NCBI GenBank assembly: GCA_027574665.1
Contig: CM050650.1
Coordinates: 97,313,086-97,377,085 of the forward strand
Reading direction: 5' to 3'
From: Rhynochetos jubatus
Taxonomy: Eukaryota > Chordata > Aves > Eurypygiformes > Rhynochetidae
DNA: 64,000 bases
Position numbers and translations under genes: made by a program. Shown here piece after piece: positions 28,201-39,739 of the stretch. How positions within the stretch are numbered: position 1 is the stretch's first letter; every line of letters begins with the position of its first letter. Under the pieces are notes generated by a model, which was not told the DNA's origin, did no database searches, and was given only the letters and a program-made list of their open reading frames with translations.

Positions 28201-30537
28201 TGAAGTCAAGAGTTTGAGAAACACCACCATCTACCATTTCAGTACTTCCTAGGTCTTGCTCTGCTTAACATAAACAGATAACAACAAACTTACCTAAACA
28301 CAGTAAAACCTTACTGAAAATATTCTTTTCTAAATACTTTTTTCTAAGCCTAGTGAAAAGTTAAAAGAAGAGACAATAACTGACTATTCTGTTACCATAC
28401 TGCTAAATGCTCTACCAGATGTAAGGCAGGCAAGTTTTGTGGGAAGAGTTATGCTTTTTTCTTTGTTAGACAAATTGATGTTGATGTAGGGATGAGCTTT
28501 CACACATACTATCTTGAAAAGAAACTGCCTTTGTACAGGTAATTCTTATCAAAGGTACTATCATCTTGTACAACTGCATTCTTACCAGCAGACTACACAA
28601 GCTGAGTTAGATCACCGGCAGTCTCGGGCAAATCAATCAAATCATGAGCTATATGAATACTCAAGGAAGAAGCAAAGTTTCTTTGTCTTTCAAACTGATA
28701 ATGGTTATGCTCAACTAAAAAACCCTATAAACACTGCAGCCCTACCATCTCAGAATGAGGACAGTTCTTCTCAAGACCTACAAAGAACAATCAACAGCAA
28801 GAATATTTCATGTCCTTCTGGATACCTACTACATTAATTCCAAATCACATTTTAATTTACTTACTGAGATGTGGCTGTGCTCTCGCTTTCAAATTTAAAA
28901 AACATAACATTAAATTCATGAACTCGGCATAAATCAAATCAGTATTGGTTCCCTTAGTTGAAGACAGACTGAAGTAGCATCCCCTAAGTAAATGAGTTAG
29001 CTCACTTATTTTAATGGACCTTAAAATTTAGTTATTATTTATCAATAGTATTGATCATTACACTGCTGATAGCTTTTAGGAGAAATAGGTGCTGAAAAGC
29101 CTCCAAGTGCATCCCCGTAAATTCCAAAATATCCAGCTGTACCTTAAAAGTTAATTGAAAAATTTTAAATGCAGTATAGGTTTACTGGAGGATGCACAGA
29201 ATGCAGAGTGAAACAAGAATCTGCATCACTGTTCTAACAGAAGGAAATAAAAAATTTAGAGAAAAGGGATTTGATTTAGTTGTATACATTGCACAGTCTC
29301 ATGCACATTAAGAGTGATAAATATTTGTTCAGTGGGTTACATACAAAAATGTATAATGATACAGACTACAGCAAGAATAAACAAAAACATTAAGGATGGA
29401 CTCAAATAATGCTCTACTAAATCAGTAAAAAGATCAGATATCTTCCTTTGGCTATGTAGTTCACTTCTGCATTGGTTCAATCAGTATCATCTTTGATTTA
29501 CAGTTTTCCATATTGTAATACCATTTAATTTAGTGACGGTGAGAATTTAGTCTGTTATTAGAAACTAAATGTATATCGTATCAGGAAATTATCAAGAATT
29601 TCAGAAAAAGTTTATAGAAAATCACTAGAAAAATAATTTAATGTTTATAATATCATCAGTTACCTACAGTAATCTACAACAATTTTCAGTAATGTACCTA
29701 AAAAATATGGGTTTATTTAAACTTCCAGTCAAATAAAAATAAACACTACTAAGCATAAATTCTATTTTTGTCTCTTACACCAAATTCCGTGTAATTATTT
29801 GAACTATTTGTCAGTATACACTATTTTAGGGTTTTGTCTGAAGCCAACCAAAGCAAAAAGCCCAGAATCTGCTATCAGCTCAGCACTAGAAGGCCTAGTA
29901 CTAACAATATAACCCTGAGTTTGGAGCAGTAATTTGTACAACTCTCATGTTCCCACTGCTAATCCAGAATTACGACATTTTTTGAAGACAACTAGCAACT
30001 TCACTCATCAGGCACCGTACTTATACTAAACAAGTAATGTCTTCAACTGGGAATAATTTACATGTACTCAAGACAAAGCCTAAATTACTTTTGATTCACA
30101 TTAGGAGCCTTCCCCTATTGCTACGCAACAATAGTAAAAAAGAACTGCACACAGTTTACATGCCAGGCATGTAAGCGGTGCAACAAAAAGGGCAGGAAGG
30201 AGACAGAAATCCCAAATTTTAATTACGAAAGAGGGTTGATACTAGAGTATAATTCTATTGTAAACTGTATTCTTAAAAAATTGTAAGATTTACCTGTTGA
30301 ACAAGGCATCTGGAAATTGGGATCATTGCTATCCAAAACAGGCAAACAGAACTGGGCACTTGCAGATCCTAGCATAGGATCCTTATCGCTGAGCATGTTC
30401 TTCAGCGAATCCTCTAAGACATTTTGACTTGCACTAAAATCCTCACAGACTTCATTCTCCAGGTTGGATCCTAGAAATAGGGCATCATCTAAGTGTTCAG
30501 TAGGAATTAAATGGTTAAATGTATCAACTATATCCAT
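1118..30537 (-). CDS. PHF3: PHF3, PHD finger protein 3 (5' half of the coding sequence, eight exons)
   Basis: Coding exons, in transcript order: 30537-30294, 20654-20493, 19236-17421, 7271-6944, 5924-5747, 2527-2377, 2257-2101 and 1234-1118. All junctions have AG acceptors and GT donors, and the phases add up to 3153 nt, or 1051 uninterrupted codons. The protein starts [12 protein letters not shown]. It has a low-complexity acidic/serine middle, a C4HC3 PHD finger (C731, C734, C746, C749, H754, C757, C777, C780) and a TFIIS-central-like domain at about 935-1051. Human PHF3 has about 2039 residues, so the SPOC domain and stop lie beyond position 1. Known of the family (PHF3/DIDO, yeast Bye1): a nuclear protein that docks on elongating RNA polymerase II, competes with TFIIS and tunes transcription and mRNA stability; its SPOC domain reads the phosphorylated CTD. 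The start ATG has a weak context (T at -3, G at +4), but no ATG is visible upstream in the exon. The identification is secure; only the left edge is missing. Confidence 0.96.
1235..2100 (-). other. PHF3 intron 8
   Basis: An 866-bp intron, A-rich on the plus strand. Nothing else is recognised. Confidence 0.85.
2101..2257 (-). CDS. PHF3: PHF3 exon 8 (TFIIS-like domain core; residues 960-1012)
   Basis: This 157-nt exon is bounded by ACAG/A and AAT/GTATGT. It encodes the most conserved helices of the domain: [16 protein letters not shown], then [19 protein letters not shown]. This fold in TFIIS and yeast Bye1 contacts the RNA polymerase II jaw. An open frame continues past the donor to 1750, but it departs from the family there and is intronic. 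Confidence 0.95.
2377..2527 (-). CDS. PHF3: PHF3 exon 7 (start of TFIIS-like domain; residues 910-960)
   Basis: This 151-nt exon has acceptor TAG above 2527 and donor GTACAG below 2377. It carries a lysine run followed by [20 protein letters not shown], the first helix of the TFIIS-central-like (TLD) domain. Arg960 is split across the next junction. Confidence 0.94.
2528..5746 (-). other. PHF3 intron 6
   Basis: A 3.2-kb intron holding the LTR at 3316-4085 and a GTTT/G-rich low-complexity patch at about 2658-2770. The rest is plain AT-rich sequence. Confidence 0.85.
3316..4085 (-). mobile_element. Avian LTR, solo, about 770 bp
   Basis: Begins TGTCATGGTTTAACTCCAGC on the plus strand and ends CCCAGCACA, the termini of a bird LTR family also seen at 56306-56775. 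Interior landmarks are the GAGATAAGAACTATTTACTA stretch and TTGGTCAGTTTGGGTCAGCT. I take the sense strand as minus because the relative order of termini then agrees with the family at 1-759, whose poly(A) signal is visible; this is tentative. No target-site duplication is evident, so the copy is old or altered. Confidence 0.7.
5747..5924 (-). CDS. PHF3: PHF3 exon 6 (linker; residues 851-910)
   Basis: This 178-nt exon has acceptor CAG just above 5924 and donor GTACTG below 5747. It encodes a charged linker between the PHD finger and the TFIIS-like domain, including [16 protein letters not shown]. No fold is recognisable. Both phases agree with the neighbouring exons. Confidence 0.92.
5925..6943 (-). 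other. PHF3 intron 5
   Basis: A 1-kb AT-rich intron. The only notable element is the GGT-rich run at 6848-6887, close to the exon 5 donor. Confidence 0.85.
6848..6887 (+). repeat. GGT-rich simple repeat
   Basis: Repeated GGT/GGTGG units with several G-triplets on the plus strand, which is the template strand for PHF3, starting about 60 bp downstream of the exon 5 donor. Confidence 0.8.
6944..7271 (-). CDS. PHF3: PHF3 exon 5 (PHD finger second half; residues 741-850)
   Basis: This 328-nt exon has an acceptor CAG ending at 7272 and a donor GTGAGT after 6944. It opens with [18 protein letters not shown] and supplies PHD ligands C746, C749, H754, C757, C777 and C780, then a lysine/glutamate-rich linker ending KVKIFRR. 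The conserved WFHGDC core and ligand spacing confirm a canonical PHD finger. In PHF3 this finger is not known as a strong H3K4me3 reader, unlike that of DIDO; that point is family knowledge, not visible here. Confidence 0.96.
7272..17420 (-). other. PHF3 intron 4 (10.1 kb)
   Basis: AT-rich throughout with several A- or T-rich tracts (for example 10091-10107, 10431-10450, 13063-13215). I recognise no CR1, LTR, tRNA or exon here. The one structured element is the short inverted repeat at 12913-12950. Open frames up to 118 codons look random. Confidence 0.8.
12913..12950. repeat. Perfect 10-bp inverted repeat with 18-nt loop
   Basis: CCACCCTTAA (12913-12922) pairs exactly with TTAAGGGTGG (12941-12950). 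It could form a hairpin in DNA or RNA; function unknown. Confidence 0.7.
17421..19236 (-). CDS. PHF3: PHF3 exon 4, large main exon (residues 136-741)
   Basis: This single 1816-nt exon encodes about 605 residues. Acceptor CTAG sits just above 19236 and donor GTGTGT just below 17421. Most of it is low-complexity sequence rich in Ser, Thr, Glu and Lys with no recognisable fold. The last part is a basic stretch ([19 protein letters not shown], nuclear-localisation-like) followed by [12 protein letters not shown], the first half of the PHD finger. The PHD finger is therefore split by an intron after its first two zinc ligands (C731, C734). The first in-frame codon after the junction is CAA, so the exon has no start codon of its own. 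Confidence 0.96.
19237..20492 (-). other. PHF3 intron 3
   Basis: A 1.26-kb AT-rich intron with an A/G-rich tract at 19370-19405. Nothing else is recognised. Confidence 0.85.
20493..20654 (-). CDS. PHF3: PHF3 exon 3 (residues 82-136)
   Basis: This 162-nt exon has an AG acceptor at 20656-20655 and a donor GTGATC after 20493. It encodes the acidic GLDDIMDEG segment and the basic [11 protein letters not shown] segment. Its length is a multiple of three, so skipping it would keep the frame. The final G begins codon 136, completed in the next exon. Confidence 0.94.
21901..22494 (-). mobile_element. CR1 LINE, 5'-truncated
   Basis: On the minus strand it holds the end of the CR1 reverse-transcriptase ORF ([16 protein letters not shown] at about 22200-22260) and the 3' UTR, ending in the avian CR1 terminus whose complement begins CATAGAATGGTTTGGGTTGG. 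The reading frame is broken. Inserted in the same orientation as PHF3. Confidence 0.93.
24618..24692 (+). mobile_element. LTR end remnant
   Basis: The last 75 bp of an LTR of the 3316 and 56306 family: GAGCGAGCGGCTGTGTGG, then GCTAGCTGGGATTAAACCA and a terminal TGGCA. The rest of the element is absent or too diverged to recognise. Orientation follows the same tentative assignment as for the other copies. Confidence 0.6.
26668..27128 (+). mobile_element. CR1 LINE, 5'-truncated
   Basis: Plus-strand remnant of the CR1 ORF2 end ([18 protein letters not shown] and [14 protein letters not shown]) followed by the 3' UTR ending near GACCTTTAAAGGTCCCTTTC. Several frameshifts and substitutions mark it as an older copy. 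Antisense to PHF3. Confidence 0.92.
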
Positions 30538-30562
30538 GAAGACTCCTGTGTGTCTTTCAGCC
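30294..30562 (-). CDS. PHF3: PHF3 exon 2 (start codon; residues 1-82)
   Basis: The acceptor lies at 30563-30564 after a pyrimidine-rich tract, and the donor GTAAAT follows 30294. The first 25 nt (30562-30538) are 5' UTR. The ATG is at 30537 and the exon ends one base into codon 82. The encoded N-terminus ([20 protein letters not shown] at the start, [11 protein letters not shown] near the end) closely matches vertebrate PHF3 as I recall it. Confidence 0.95.
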
Positions 30563-33500
30563 CTATAGAAAGACAAGAAAAATACCATAAGAAAATAAGC
30601 TACAAATTGTAAAACACCTAAGAATCCAGCAAATTGTTTTGGCTGTTGTGTTTTATAAAGAACGCTTAAGGTATTTTAGAACTGTAACAACAAAAAAAAA
30701 GTTTATGGCTTAGTATGGCCCACTGTATATCTAAAAATCAATTCTCTGATCAATTTTAACAGAAAGCCCATGCTAAGTTTATATAAGTCTCGCTATCACT
30801 ATCAGACTGCTGCCACGCCTACAGAGTATGTATAACAAGGGTAACTAAAACACCTCCTTCCTAAAATTTATTTAAACCTTAACCAACCCAAGGGGGTGGG
30901 ACACCAGAGGAAGGTGGAAATCGAGATCAAGCAAAACTGGTTAGCAGCACTGTGAGCACACATCTTTCTGCACCTTTAAATCTAAAAACATGAGGTCAGC
31001 TTCCACCAACACCCACCGAGCTGAGAAAGCTCAGGAGGCCTGCCATACTAAGCCCAAATTTGAAAAGGTCTATATTTCTGTTCAGAGATGAACTACCAAG
31101 TACTTCATAGCAAGTAACAATTTTTAAGCAGCGAGGCCTTATCTCGTATTTTTCACCTATTCATTCAATAAAATTACAGAAACTGTATATGAAAACCTGA
31201 CCTCAATCAAATATATGAGAATTCTGAGCTGGCTTCAAAAGGGTCAGGAGCCTTTCAGAACCTCCAATTTTGAAGACATTCAAAACTGTAGTCAAAGATG
31301 ACATCTACATTTTATAAGAAGGGATTCCCTGTTTGCTAGACAACTTCTTCGCAACAGAGCAGAAACGCAACTAGTGCAGCACAGATTCAACTAATAGAAT
31401 GTATAACTACACAACAGAATTGGGAAAAAAAAAAGTCAGCAAAATGTTTCTTCAGAAGTTTAGCATAAGCATATATTTAAGAGTGGAGAGACAGGATTAT
31501 AAGAAATATGGTCATGGAGGCAAGGAAGATGGAATAGAGCCTTAGCGCCTATCTTAATTTGCCATGTAGGAAAGTCTAGGAGACCAGTTTTGGCACAAAG
31601 CTGTTCAAGCTTTTGGAAACAGAAAAAGGACATACATTCTCTCCCGCTCCTTCCTTCATCATCCTCCTCCCATACACTGACAGGATTTATATTTTTGGAA
31701 TGAACACATTCAAGAAAAAGGAGAAGTGAAATTTAGAGTTTGTAGTGCTTCAATTATTTTCTAGATCCTTATTCCAGCACCTATTCATGCTCACTAGAAC
31801 AGTAAATACGCTTCCTTATATACACTCATGGGACACTCATGTTTTAGTGATCAACAGGGAAAGCCCTAGACATACATGAGCTCTGCTACAATTTCAACTA
31901 TATTTATGCAATTTATTTCACAAACTTACAAAAATTATGGATGATCATGAAAAATGTTTCATTTTGGGTTTTGTTTGGTGGGTTTTTTTTTTTTTTAACA
32001 TGACAGTCTTTCTTCCTTCTCCCTTAGGGCAGCTCAGAAGAAAACAATGGTCAGGTATGGTACTAAACCTTTGCAGAGCATGGTGTATTTACAGTACCTA
32101 CACTTTAACCATGACAAAACAGTCTAATACACAATGTCCTACTGACCAAACAGCCAGCAAGAAGAAAAGTCAGGCCAAATCAGGTACATTTAGTAAGTAG
32201 GTAACAGTCTTACAGCAGCATGTTATAATTTGAAAGCTCTCTACTCCAAAAAACAGACTATTTTTATCAAGCAATATAGTGCATCAGCATACACACCATG
32301 CCAACCAGCACCTACAGCAGTCTACATTCTTTTCACATTAGTCAAAATAATTTACAATTTGGCAACAAATAAAGCAGCAAACTAACGGAGGAAGTGCTAT
32401 GATGCACTGTATAATCTGTTTTTATTATGCCATGCCGTTACAACAATCTGATACTATACAGGATAAACTACAAGAGCTACAGGGGCTCAAAGTAAGGAAA
32501 TAATTATATATGCCCCAATCCTGTACTTTAAAACACCATCCTGTAATGACAGGGTCTTTTTTTATACAAGCATCACACGAGCGCAAGAGTAACAGACACA
32601 GTATAAACCAATGGTGAACGCTGACACTAGCATGGGCCAATGACACTGCAACAGAATACCCGTGAAGTACTTTAACAAATCTTTTGTACCCAGTATTAAT
32701 TATAAAAGAGTGGCTTTTATATAATTGTTACTGAAACATTGCTCTTACCAAAGCAGTGCTGATCACTCCATGAAGAGCAGTATTAAATAGTAAATCTCAA
32801 GCAGTGCTAGCCCTTGCCACAAAACATGCTGCTGACAGAAACTAACCACTGTCCATCTTCAGCACTTTGATAAAAAAAGAATACCTACAGTTTTGCAAGA
32901 CTACCACAAGGCCATTCAGAACACTGAAAGCACTGCAAAATAACTATCAAAGCAACTATGCATGCAATTGCCACAGCCACCTTCAATGACACCTAACCAT
33001 CTACTAGAGAAAATTCAAGAGGGATTTTACCGAAAGAAGTGTATTCTGGAGCATGAGTATGATCAAGTATACATTCCATACAAGATTTGAACCAAAAAGG
33101 CACTATAAGGATATAAACAAAGTGGTTTTGCATAGAAATTCTACCACAAGATCTAAAATTAAAGAATTTATATTCTTTGATTTTTAGAACAGTTAGAAAG
33201 GTTAAATTCTGCTTTACCTGGTTAAAGAAAATACACAAAGAATTGAACAGTAACTTACACAGAACCAAGTTTAGAAAAGCATTTCTAGCTTTACTAAATT
33301 AACTACCACATGAAGTGTAGAATCTGCAGGGACCGACAATGAAAGATACACTTCTTGCTAGACAGCCTGTTGCTAGAAACAGTTTCTACCAAAAAAAGTT
33401 CTTCCCTTACACAATGCCTAAAGTGCATGAATTCTGAATGGTTTATTTTTCATTTGAAACACTGAACACCAGGAAAAACAGCCAGAGGTATAGGTAAAAA

Positions 33501-36500
33501 CACAGTTAAGTTTTTCATAGTCACTTATTTCCAAAGATAACTCTAACCACTTGGAGTAGGAATGTATTGTTACCCTGTAACACAGCTCTGTCCGCCCCTT
33601 GAACCCTAAAGGCCCGTGGCTTGGCATCACTCACAGAAAAATTGCACGTGCCAAGTGTACTCCCATCGTGCAATAATTCAGAAGTGTTTTCCCACTGGGT
33701 AGTTAATCAGAAGCAACAGCATATGAAAAGGCTCATGTATGGAGAACCAGTGAGGAGCGTTTATGAATCAGGCAAAGGAGCAAATGACAGAGGAGGAAGT
33801 CCCAGCCATGATCAGTATGGACAGTGGTGAAACTTCTCCCACCCGCTGGCTCCTGGAGCAGCAAGGCACATGCTGAGACTGCTACAGCACAGAGCACAGC
33901 AGGATACGAGTGTGGGTGCAATGAGATCTGACCATCAAGAAAAGCTAAAGGTATAGCGAGCATTCTCTGCAATTCCTTAAATACAGTCCACCTCTTACAC
34001 TTGTAACACTGACTTGTTTCAATCAGCCCCCCACTGCAACAATAGGTACCCACAGAAATAACGCACCATCTTTCATTATTAAGCAATCTGTCATTAAAGA
34101 GAACCCTGTTACAGAAAAAAAGCATGTCAGTGAAACATGCCTTTCAGAATGTCTCCCACATGTTTACCGTAAAACCTCTGCATGCTCCCTGCATGATTTT
34201 CTTTTTCAGCCTGAGTCTTCCAGCTTGTAAAATGCATTTCTTCAGTTGTTGAATTAAAGTTAGGTATTTCATAATATTGCCTCCAATCCTAACAAATACT
34301 GGTACGAAATAAAGAAGCTGTAGAATTTTTCATCACATCTCTAGCAGCTCTATATGACCTTCCAAAATTAAAAGATAGTCAGAATGATCACTCACTAAGG
34401 AAAGAAATTGAGATCTCGAACAAGCATATCCTCTTAAACTCATCTTAGAGAGAAAAGAAGACTAACACCTGGACAAGAGATACTGGACATCTTAAGGTTT
34501 CTCACTGTTCAGTTTATTTGTGAAAGAGGCAAAAAATTACTTCAGTTCCTGTTGTATTACTGTCACACCAGAATAGAACAAAACAGTTTAGTGGAGATAT
34601 TAAAATGCATCAGCATGTCTCTACCATCTTATCTAAAATCCACCTCAAGCAGAAGTGATCAAAAATTGTATGTATCACTAGAAATCCTGAGTGCTTCTCA
34701 GCTGATGTACAGGCCAAGCATACTCCATCTTTCGACTCTGTTCTAAATTAAGTCTCCATTAAACACCAGATATGTGCAAGTGTTCAATGTTCCAACCATG
34801 TATGTCGATTTCCATTAAATGTATTTGTCTTGATATTTCATTATTTTTCTTTACTTATGTTTTATTGGATTTTAATGATATTCCTACACCATTTATTCTA
34901 CTAAGCAAAACCTGGTTCCACACTTAAATAATATTCAGTATAAATATTTTCTCTCCTCCCCTCTCTGCCCAGGGGGTGTCTTTCATATATCAGTTCACAT
35001 TTTAATCTTGCCTTTCATTTATTAACTTTTATTTTAAACTTAAGAATGTAAACCAGAACCTGTATTTTTAATGATTGTCAATTTAAAAAGAAATCTGGTT
35101 TATGAAAGTCCTCAGAAGCTGGACTTCAGAAAAATAAAATATTACTACAAAGAAATGTAAATAAAAAAAGCTCACACTGCTTATTTAGGATACTCAAAAT
35201 CCTAGATGAAGATTTTATCTACTTTACTGACCTACCTGGATAACTGAGTCTGAACCTGCTGAAGACAGCACAGTAACATTACAATTCCTTCCATTTTACA
35301 TATGTACTTTTTGAATAGTGTCTGTTGCTTCCAATTCACTGAATCTGGCTAGTGCTTTTAAAAGCATTTGTAAACCTAGCAATTGACTGGACTAAGGTTG
35401 CAAACACTGCAACTCAAAATATAAGACTTAGTCTGTTGTCCTGTAAACAACCTCCTCCAGTTTATGCAGGCCAAATGCCTGAGAGCAAGGACTACTCATA
35501 ACAGTAACCCGAATCCATTAAAAATACCACTGTATTATATTTACTTCTTCAAGTAGCAGTAATAAACACTGGTCAGAAAAGCATACCAAAGGAACAGAGC
35601 TATTTGGATGAATAGCACTTCAGATGTCAAAGCAAATGGGAAAAGCTGACTCCGCACTATCACAGCAGAAATGAGCAGTAAGTAACAGTAAGTGACAAAA
35701 ACTTTTCAGCAAGAAAAGGAAATTGCACCTTAATTGACACGAAATTAGCTAACAACACAAGCACTTAAACATTCCTCACCTGATTCTTTTGCTAATTACT
35801 GTGCCTAAAAAGAGCATTCAAGGTATCCAATGCCTGCTTGTGTTCACTGGAGCTGTGATGTCAGACCACCCCAGGTGCTCAATGATGCCTTGACACTTAC
35901 AATCCACCTACTAATCAGTGTCACTTCAAAGTGTGGACACTGACATAGGCAAGCTTTACTATCATCCTCCCCCTAACTGTATACAAAACCTTCAAGTTTA
36001 AGGTCACAAGCACCTCACTGAAAATTAATTCTAAATTGCCAGGGTCCATGTTTTAAGAACTAGAAGCTGCATTCATGCTATGGACATGACAGTACCAAAA
36101 GCCAGAACCGAGACCCAGGTTTTGCCCAACTGAGCTCGTAGTCTAAACACATCATGGGATAAAACCAGGAAATCAATACCAGACAGTGCATCAGTGGCAG
36201 AATCGGTAAGAAAACCTCTACTTTACAACTCTCACGCCAATGCACTTCCTACTCTGGTTCGCATTGGCTCAAATCCCACCTAGGGCAGTCTTCTAGAATT
36301 AAATTAACTGACAAAACATTTTGATGGGACACGCAATTTGATTTATGAGCGTACGAATAGCAATATGGCCACAAAAATGTGTTCAGAACTGTTGAAGAAA
36401 ATTTCTGTGTCCTTGGATGGAATATGGTTTGCTAAGCTTTGTACTTTAACCATAATCAAATTTGATCTTTCTTGTTCAGCCATCTCCCATCAAACAGGAC

Positions 36501-39500
36501 ACTGTCAAAGACCTGCCTAACAGCAACACGTACTCAACATGGTTGTTGCAAACATCAATATTTCTGTGAAGGAGGCCCAGCTACCCTGACAAAGTTGTAC
36601 ACCAGAAACATCAACCTGCAAGTATCCACATGCCACCTGTTCCCTTATCTGAATCCCCTATTTATTATTTTAAACCCTTATTTAATATAAAAGGTCTAGC
36701 TTTTAGCAGCACCAAAACCAAAGCCCTGCCACAGATTAAACAATAAATGTAAATCTGAGTATTTTATCTATTCTTAACCAGCTCTTCTATACTATTTTTG
36801 TGTTCCACTCACCCTAAAGTCTTCAGACACCAACTGACCCAAATCTTAACACCCTGCTACTGAAAACTCCATAGTCTGACACCAATAAAAACCACATCCC
36901 AAAAACCTACCTATAATCCGAAGGTATATGCTGCTCTCCTTACTGGCAGAACAGATCCCTTACTACTTCCTAACACAGTATTTGAAAGAAGAGTAGACAG
37001 TTAATGATATTTTCTTTATTAAAACTTCACTATCCAAAAGAATTACATTCACCAGCCTGAACTGTATCTCATTTCAGTAAACAGAAGAAGGAAATTTCAA
37101 ACAAAGGATTTAATTAGAAGACAAAGAAATACAGACAAAAATAGTCAGCTTTTCTTAATCAGACAAGATCAAATTATTGTATCACTGAAAATCAACAGCT
37201 CGCTGTCAAAGAGTAACCTTTCCCCAGGAAAAAAAAAAAAAAAATTCCTCACCACTTTAAAGCTAGAAGAGCCACAAAGTGCTGCACTGGAAGTTGTGTT
37301 CTGTCATAAAAATGTCTTTACATTGTGAAATCTTTCAAATGTACCTTGGAAAGTAGACTGTTTCCCTTTGCTGAACTGTCCCATCAATTAGTATTCTTGA
37401 ATCCCACAAAAATTAAGATTAATCAAAGATTATACATAATTTTATTCATCTCTCCATCACTGTATGTACCTCTAGAATTTGTAAACACTACCAACAGACA
37501 TTTCCTTCAAAAGATAAACACAACAACAGATTATTTTTCCATCACTCCTCTATGCTTTTCAACTCTTTTCCACCCTCAAAATCCTCAACTATTGTTTCAA
37601 GTATTTTCAGCTTGAATACAGTATAAATATTAATCTGTGTAACAGGTTACACTGACGATTTGTCAATCACCACAGATCAAATAACTGCATTTGTAATGCT
37701 TTTTGAATTTGTCAGTGTCTCCCCGATAATGGTTTGAGATTTTTTCAGAAATAGTTAGAAAAAAAAGTTTCTGATATAATATGATAAACCAATGAAAATT
37801 TATTATTTCTTACAAATAATTTAAGACTTGAACTTAATAATATTTGTTGATAAGGGAAAACTGAATTTTAAAAATACAAATTCATTAAAATAACAGCTAA
37901 AAAGCTTTTCACACAGCATACATCATCTCAGCTCTTTGCACAATATGAGTAGTTCTTACTTCATGAGGTAGAACTAAAAAAACCAAGTAAAAAGAGGAGG
38001 TCACAGAAGTAGGGCAAATAATTACAAACTTTTTTCAGAGTTTTTGCTTTTGTCAAAACACCTTACCACTGTGCTGAATTACTTCAGTTAACTATACTGA
38101 ATTAGATCTAGCCAACATGGTTTGTAGTTCAGTGCCCTTTCAGCTGCTTGAAATTCATGAGGGAATGCACATAAAAACTGAATGACTGAGTAACAGGCAA
38201 TGACGAATGAAAAAGCCTAGGTGTTCAGAACTCCATACTTTTATATACTATCTTTAAAGCTAACTACAGAAATTAAAAGCATAAGCTACTTGGTAAACCA
38301 CAAAGAAAACTGAGTAGCAGCTTCACTGCAGGCTACACACTACGTGTGAATACCATTCAAAGTTAAATTATTCCAAGAAACATAAAATTCAGGTTTTCAA
38401 GATCTCCCTTACAGTGTGTCACGAACTTTAACAGATTAATTTATTAAGCAAAACAAACCATGAATTAATGGTGTTAAAAAGATGCCATATGTTTACCATC
38501 CTTACATTTAATCCTACAGTATTTCCACTGTTTAGCAACATTATCATCCATTTTTATAAAGGTCAATTTACAGAAATCACATAATGGATTAACAGCCTCC
38601 TAACACCACAACTACAGTTTGTATGGTACAGCTGCTGTCATCATGTTCCTGTCTTCCCCACTTTTATGCTTCATTCTGCAGGATGTTTCTATTCACTCAA
38701 CCTACTCTGCAGAGCGCTCTTCTTTCAAGGCCTCACCTCATGGCTACAACAGGTCCCCACAGCACAGACCCTGTGGAAAGCACACGTGCAATCACATGAA
38801 CAGTGGCTCTTCTAAAGCCCTACAGAACTTAATTATCTGCATTTCAGTAGGAAGCAAGAAGCATGGCCACACTGCCTCAGAAAGAGCATCTATCTCATCC
38901 AAGACCAGGATCTGGAAATATCACCTGGCCACTGAACTCCTCTGGTACCACCAATGACCACATCTGCTCCCACGCTTCCTACAGCGGTTATTATACACAA
39001 GAGTTAAACACGGGAATTGTTGACGATGCTAAGTTTGAGAGACAGGAGGAGGAGCCCGGAACAGGTCAGACCAATAGCAGGAAGAACAGCAGCGTCTAAA
39101 TTAGTGTTTGTTCCTCAGGCTTGTGTGGGGCAAGAAGGCATCAGCGGCTCAAGCAGTAGGAAGGGACAAGCACTGATAACAAGGGGCAGGACCCAGCAAA
39201 CGCGGGGCAGGGAAGGCGGTGCCGGAAAGCCAGCAGCAGCATGGCTCCGGGCAGGGAGCCTGCGGCAGGGTTCCGCAAGGGCTCCGTGGCGGGAGGGGAC
39301 GGGAAAGGCCACCGCAGGCACCGAGGCGAAGGCCAGAGCGCCATGTCGGGTGGCAGGGCGAGAAACTCGGGCCACGGCCGGCCCAGGGCCGGCGGGGCGC
39401 AGCCTCCACAAGGTCAGCGCCGGCGTCACGGGGCCGCTCCCGGCAGGCGCGGGGCGGCCGGGGAGCGTGGCCCGGGCCCACCGCCAGGCCGCGGGCCGCC

Positions 39501-39739
39501 TCCACGCCCAGCCCGTACCGGAGGCGCGCGGCGGAAGCAGGCCGCGTCCCACTCGGGCTGGGCCCCGCGGCCAGGCCAAGCCAAACCAGACCAGGCCAGG
39601 CCAAGCCTCTGCTCCGCCGCCGCAGGCCCAGCCCGGCCTGGCCACCCGCCGCGCCCCAGCGAAGACAGGATGTGGCCACACAGCTGCCCCCCTTGCCCCC
39701 CCCACCTTTACGTGCCGTGGCCCGGCGACGGTAACTCAC
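30563..39739 (-). other. PHF3 intron 1 (9.2 kb)
   Basis: AT-rich with short homopolymer tracts (for example a T-run at 31983-31996). I see no interspersed repeat, RNA gene or additional exon. Base composition rises towards GC from about 39.1 kb at the CpG island edge. Confidence 0.75.

Larger units (their letters stand above)
20655..30293 (-). other. PHF3 intron 2 (9.6 kb)
   Basis: Contains a CR1 copy at 21901-22494, an LTR remnant at about 24618-24692 and a second CR1 at about 26668-27128. The remaining sequence is AT-rich with no recognised feature. Confidence 0.85.

Noticed and set aside
33733..34125. 130-codon minus-strand open frame in PHF3 intron 1.
   Set aside because: Composition looks random, no family is recognised, and there is no fitting splice context with PHF3.
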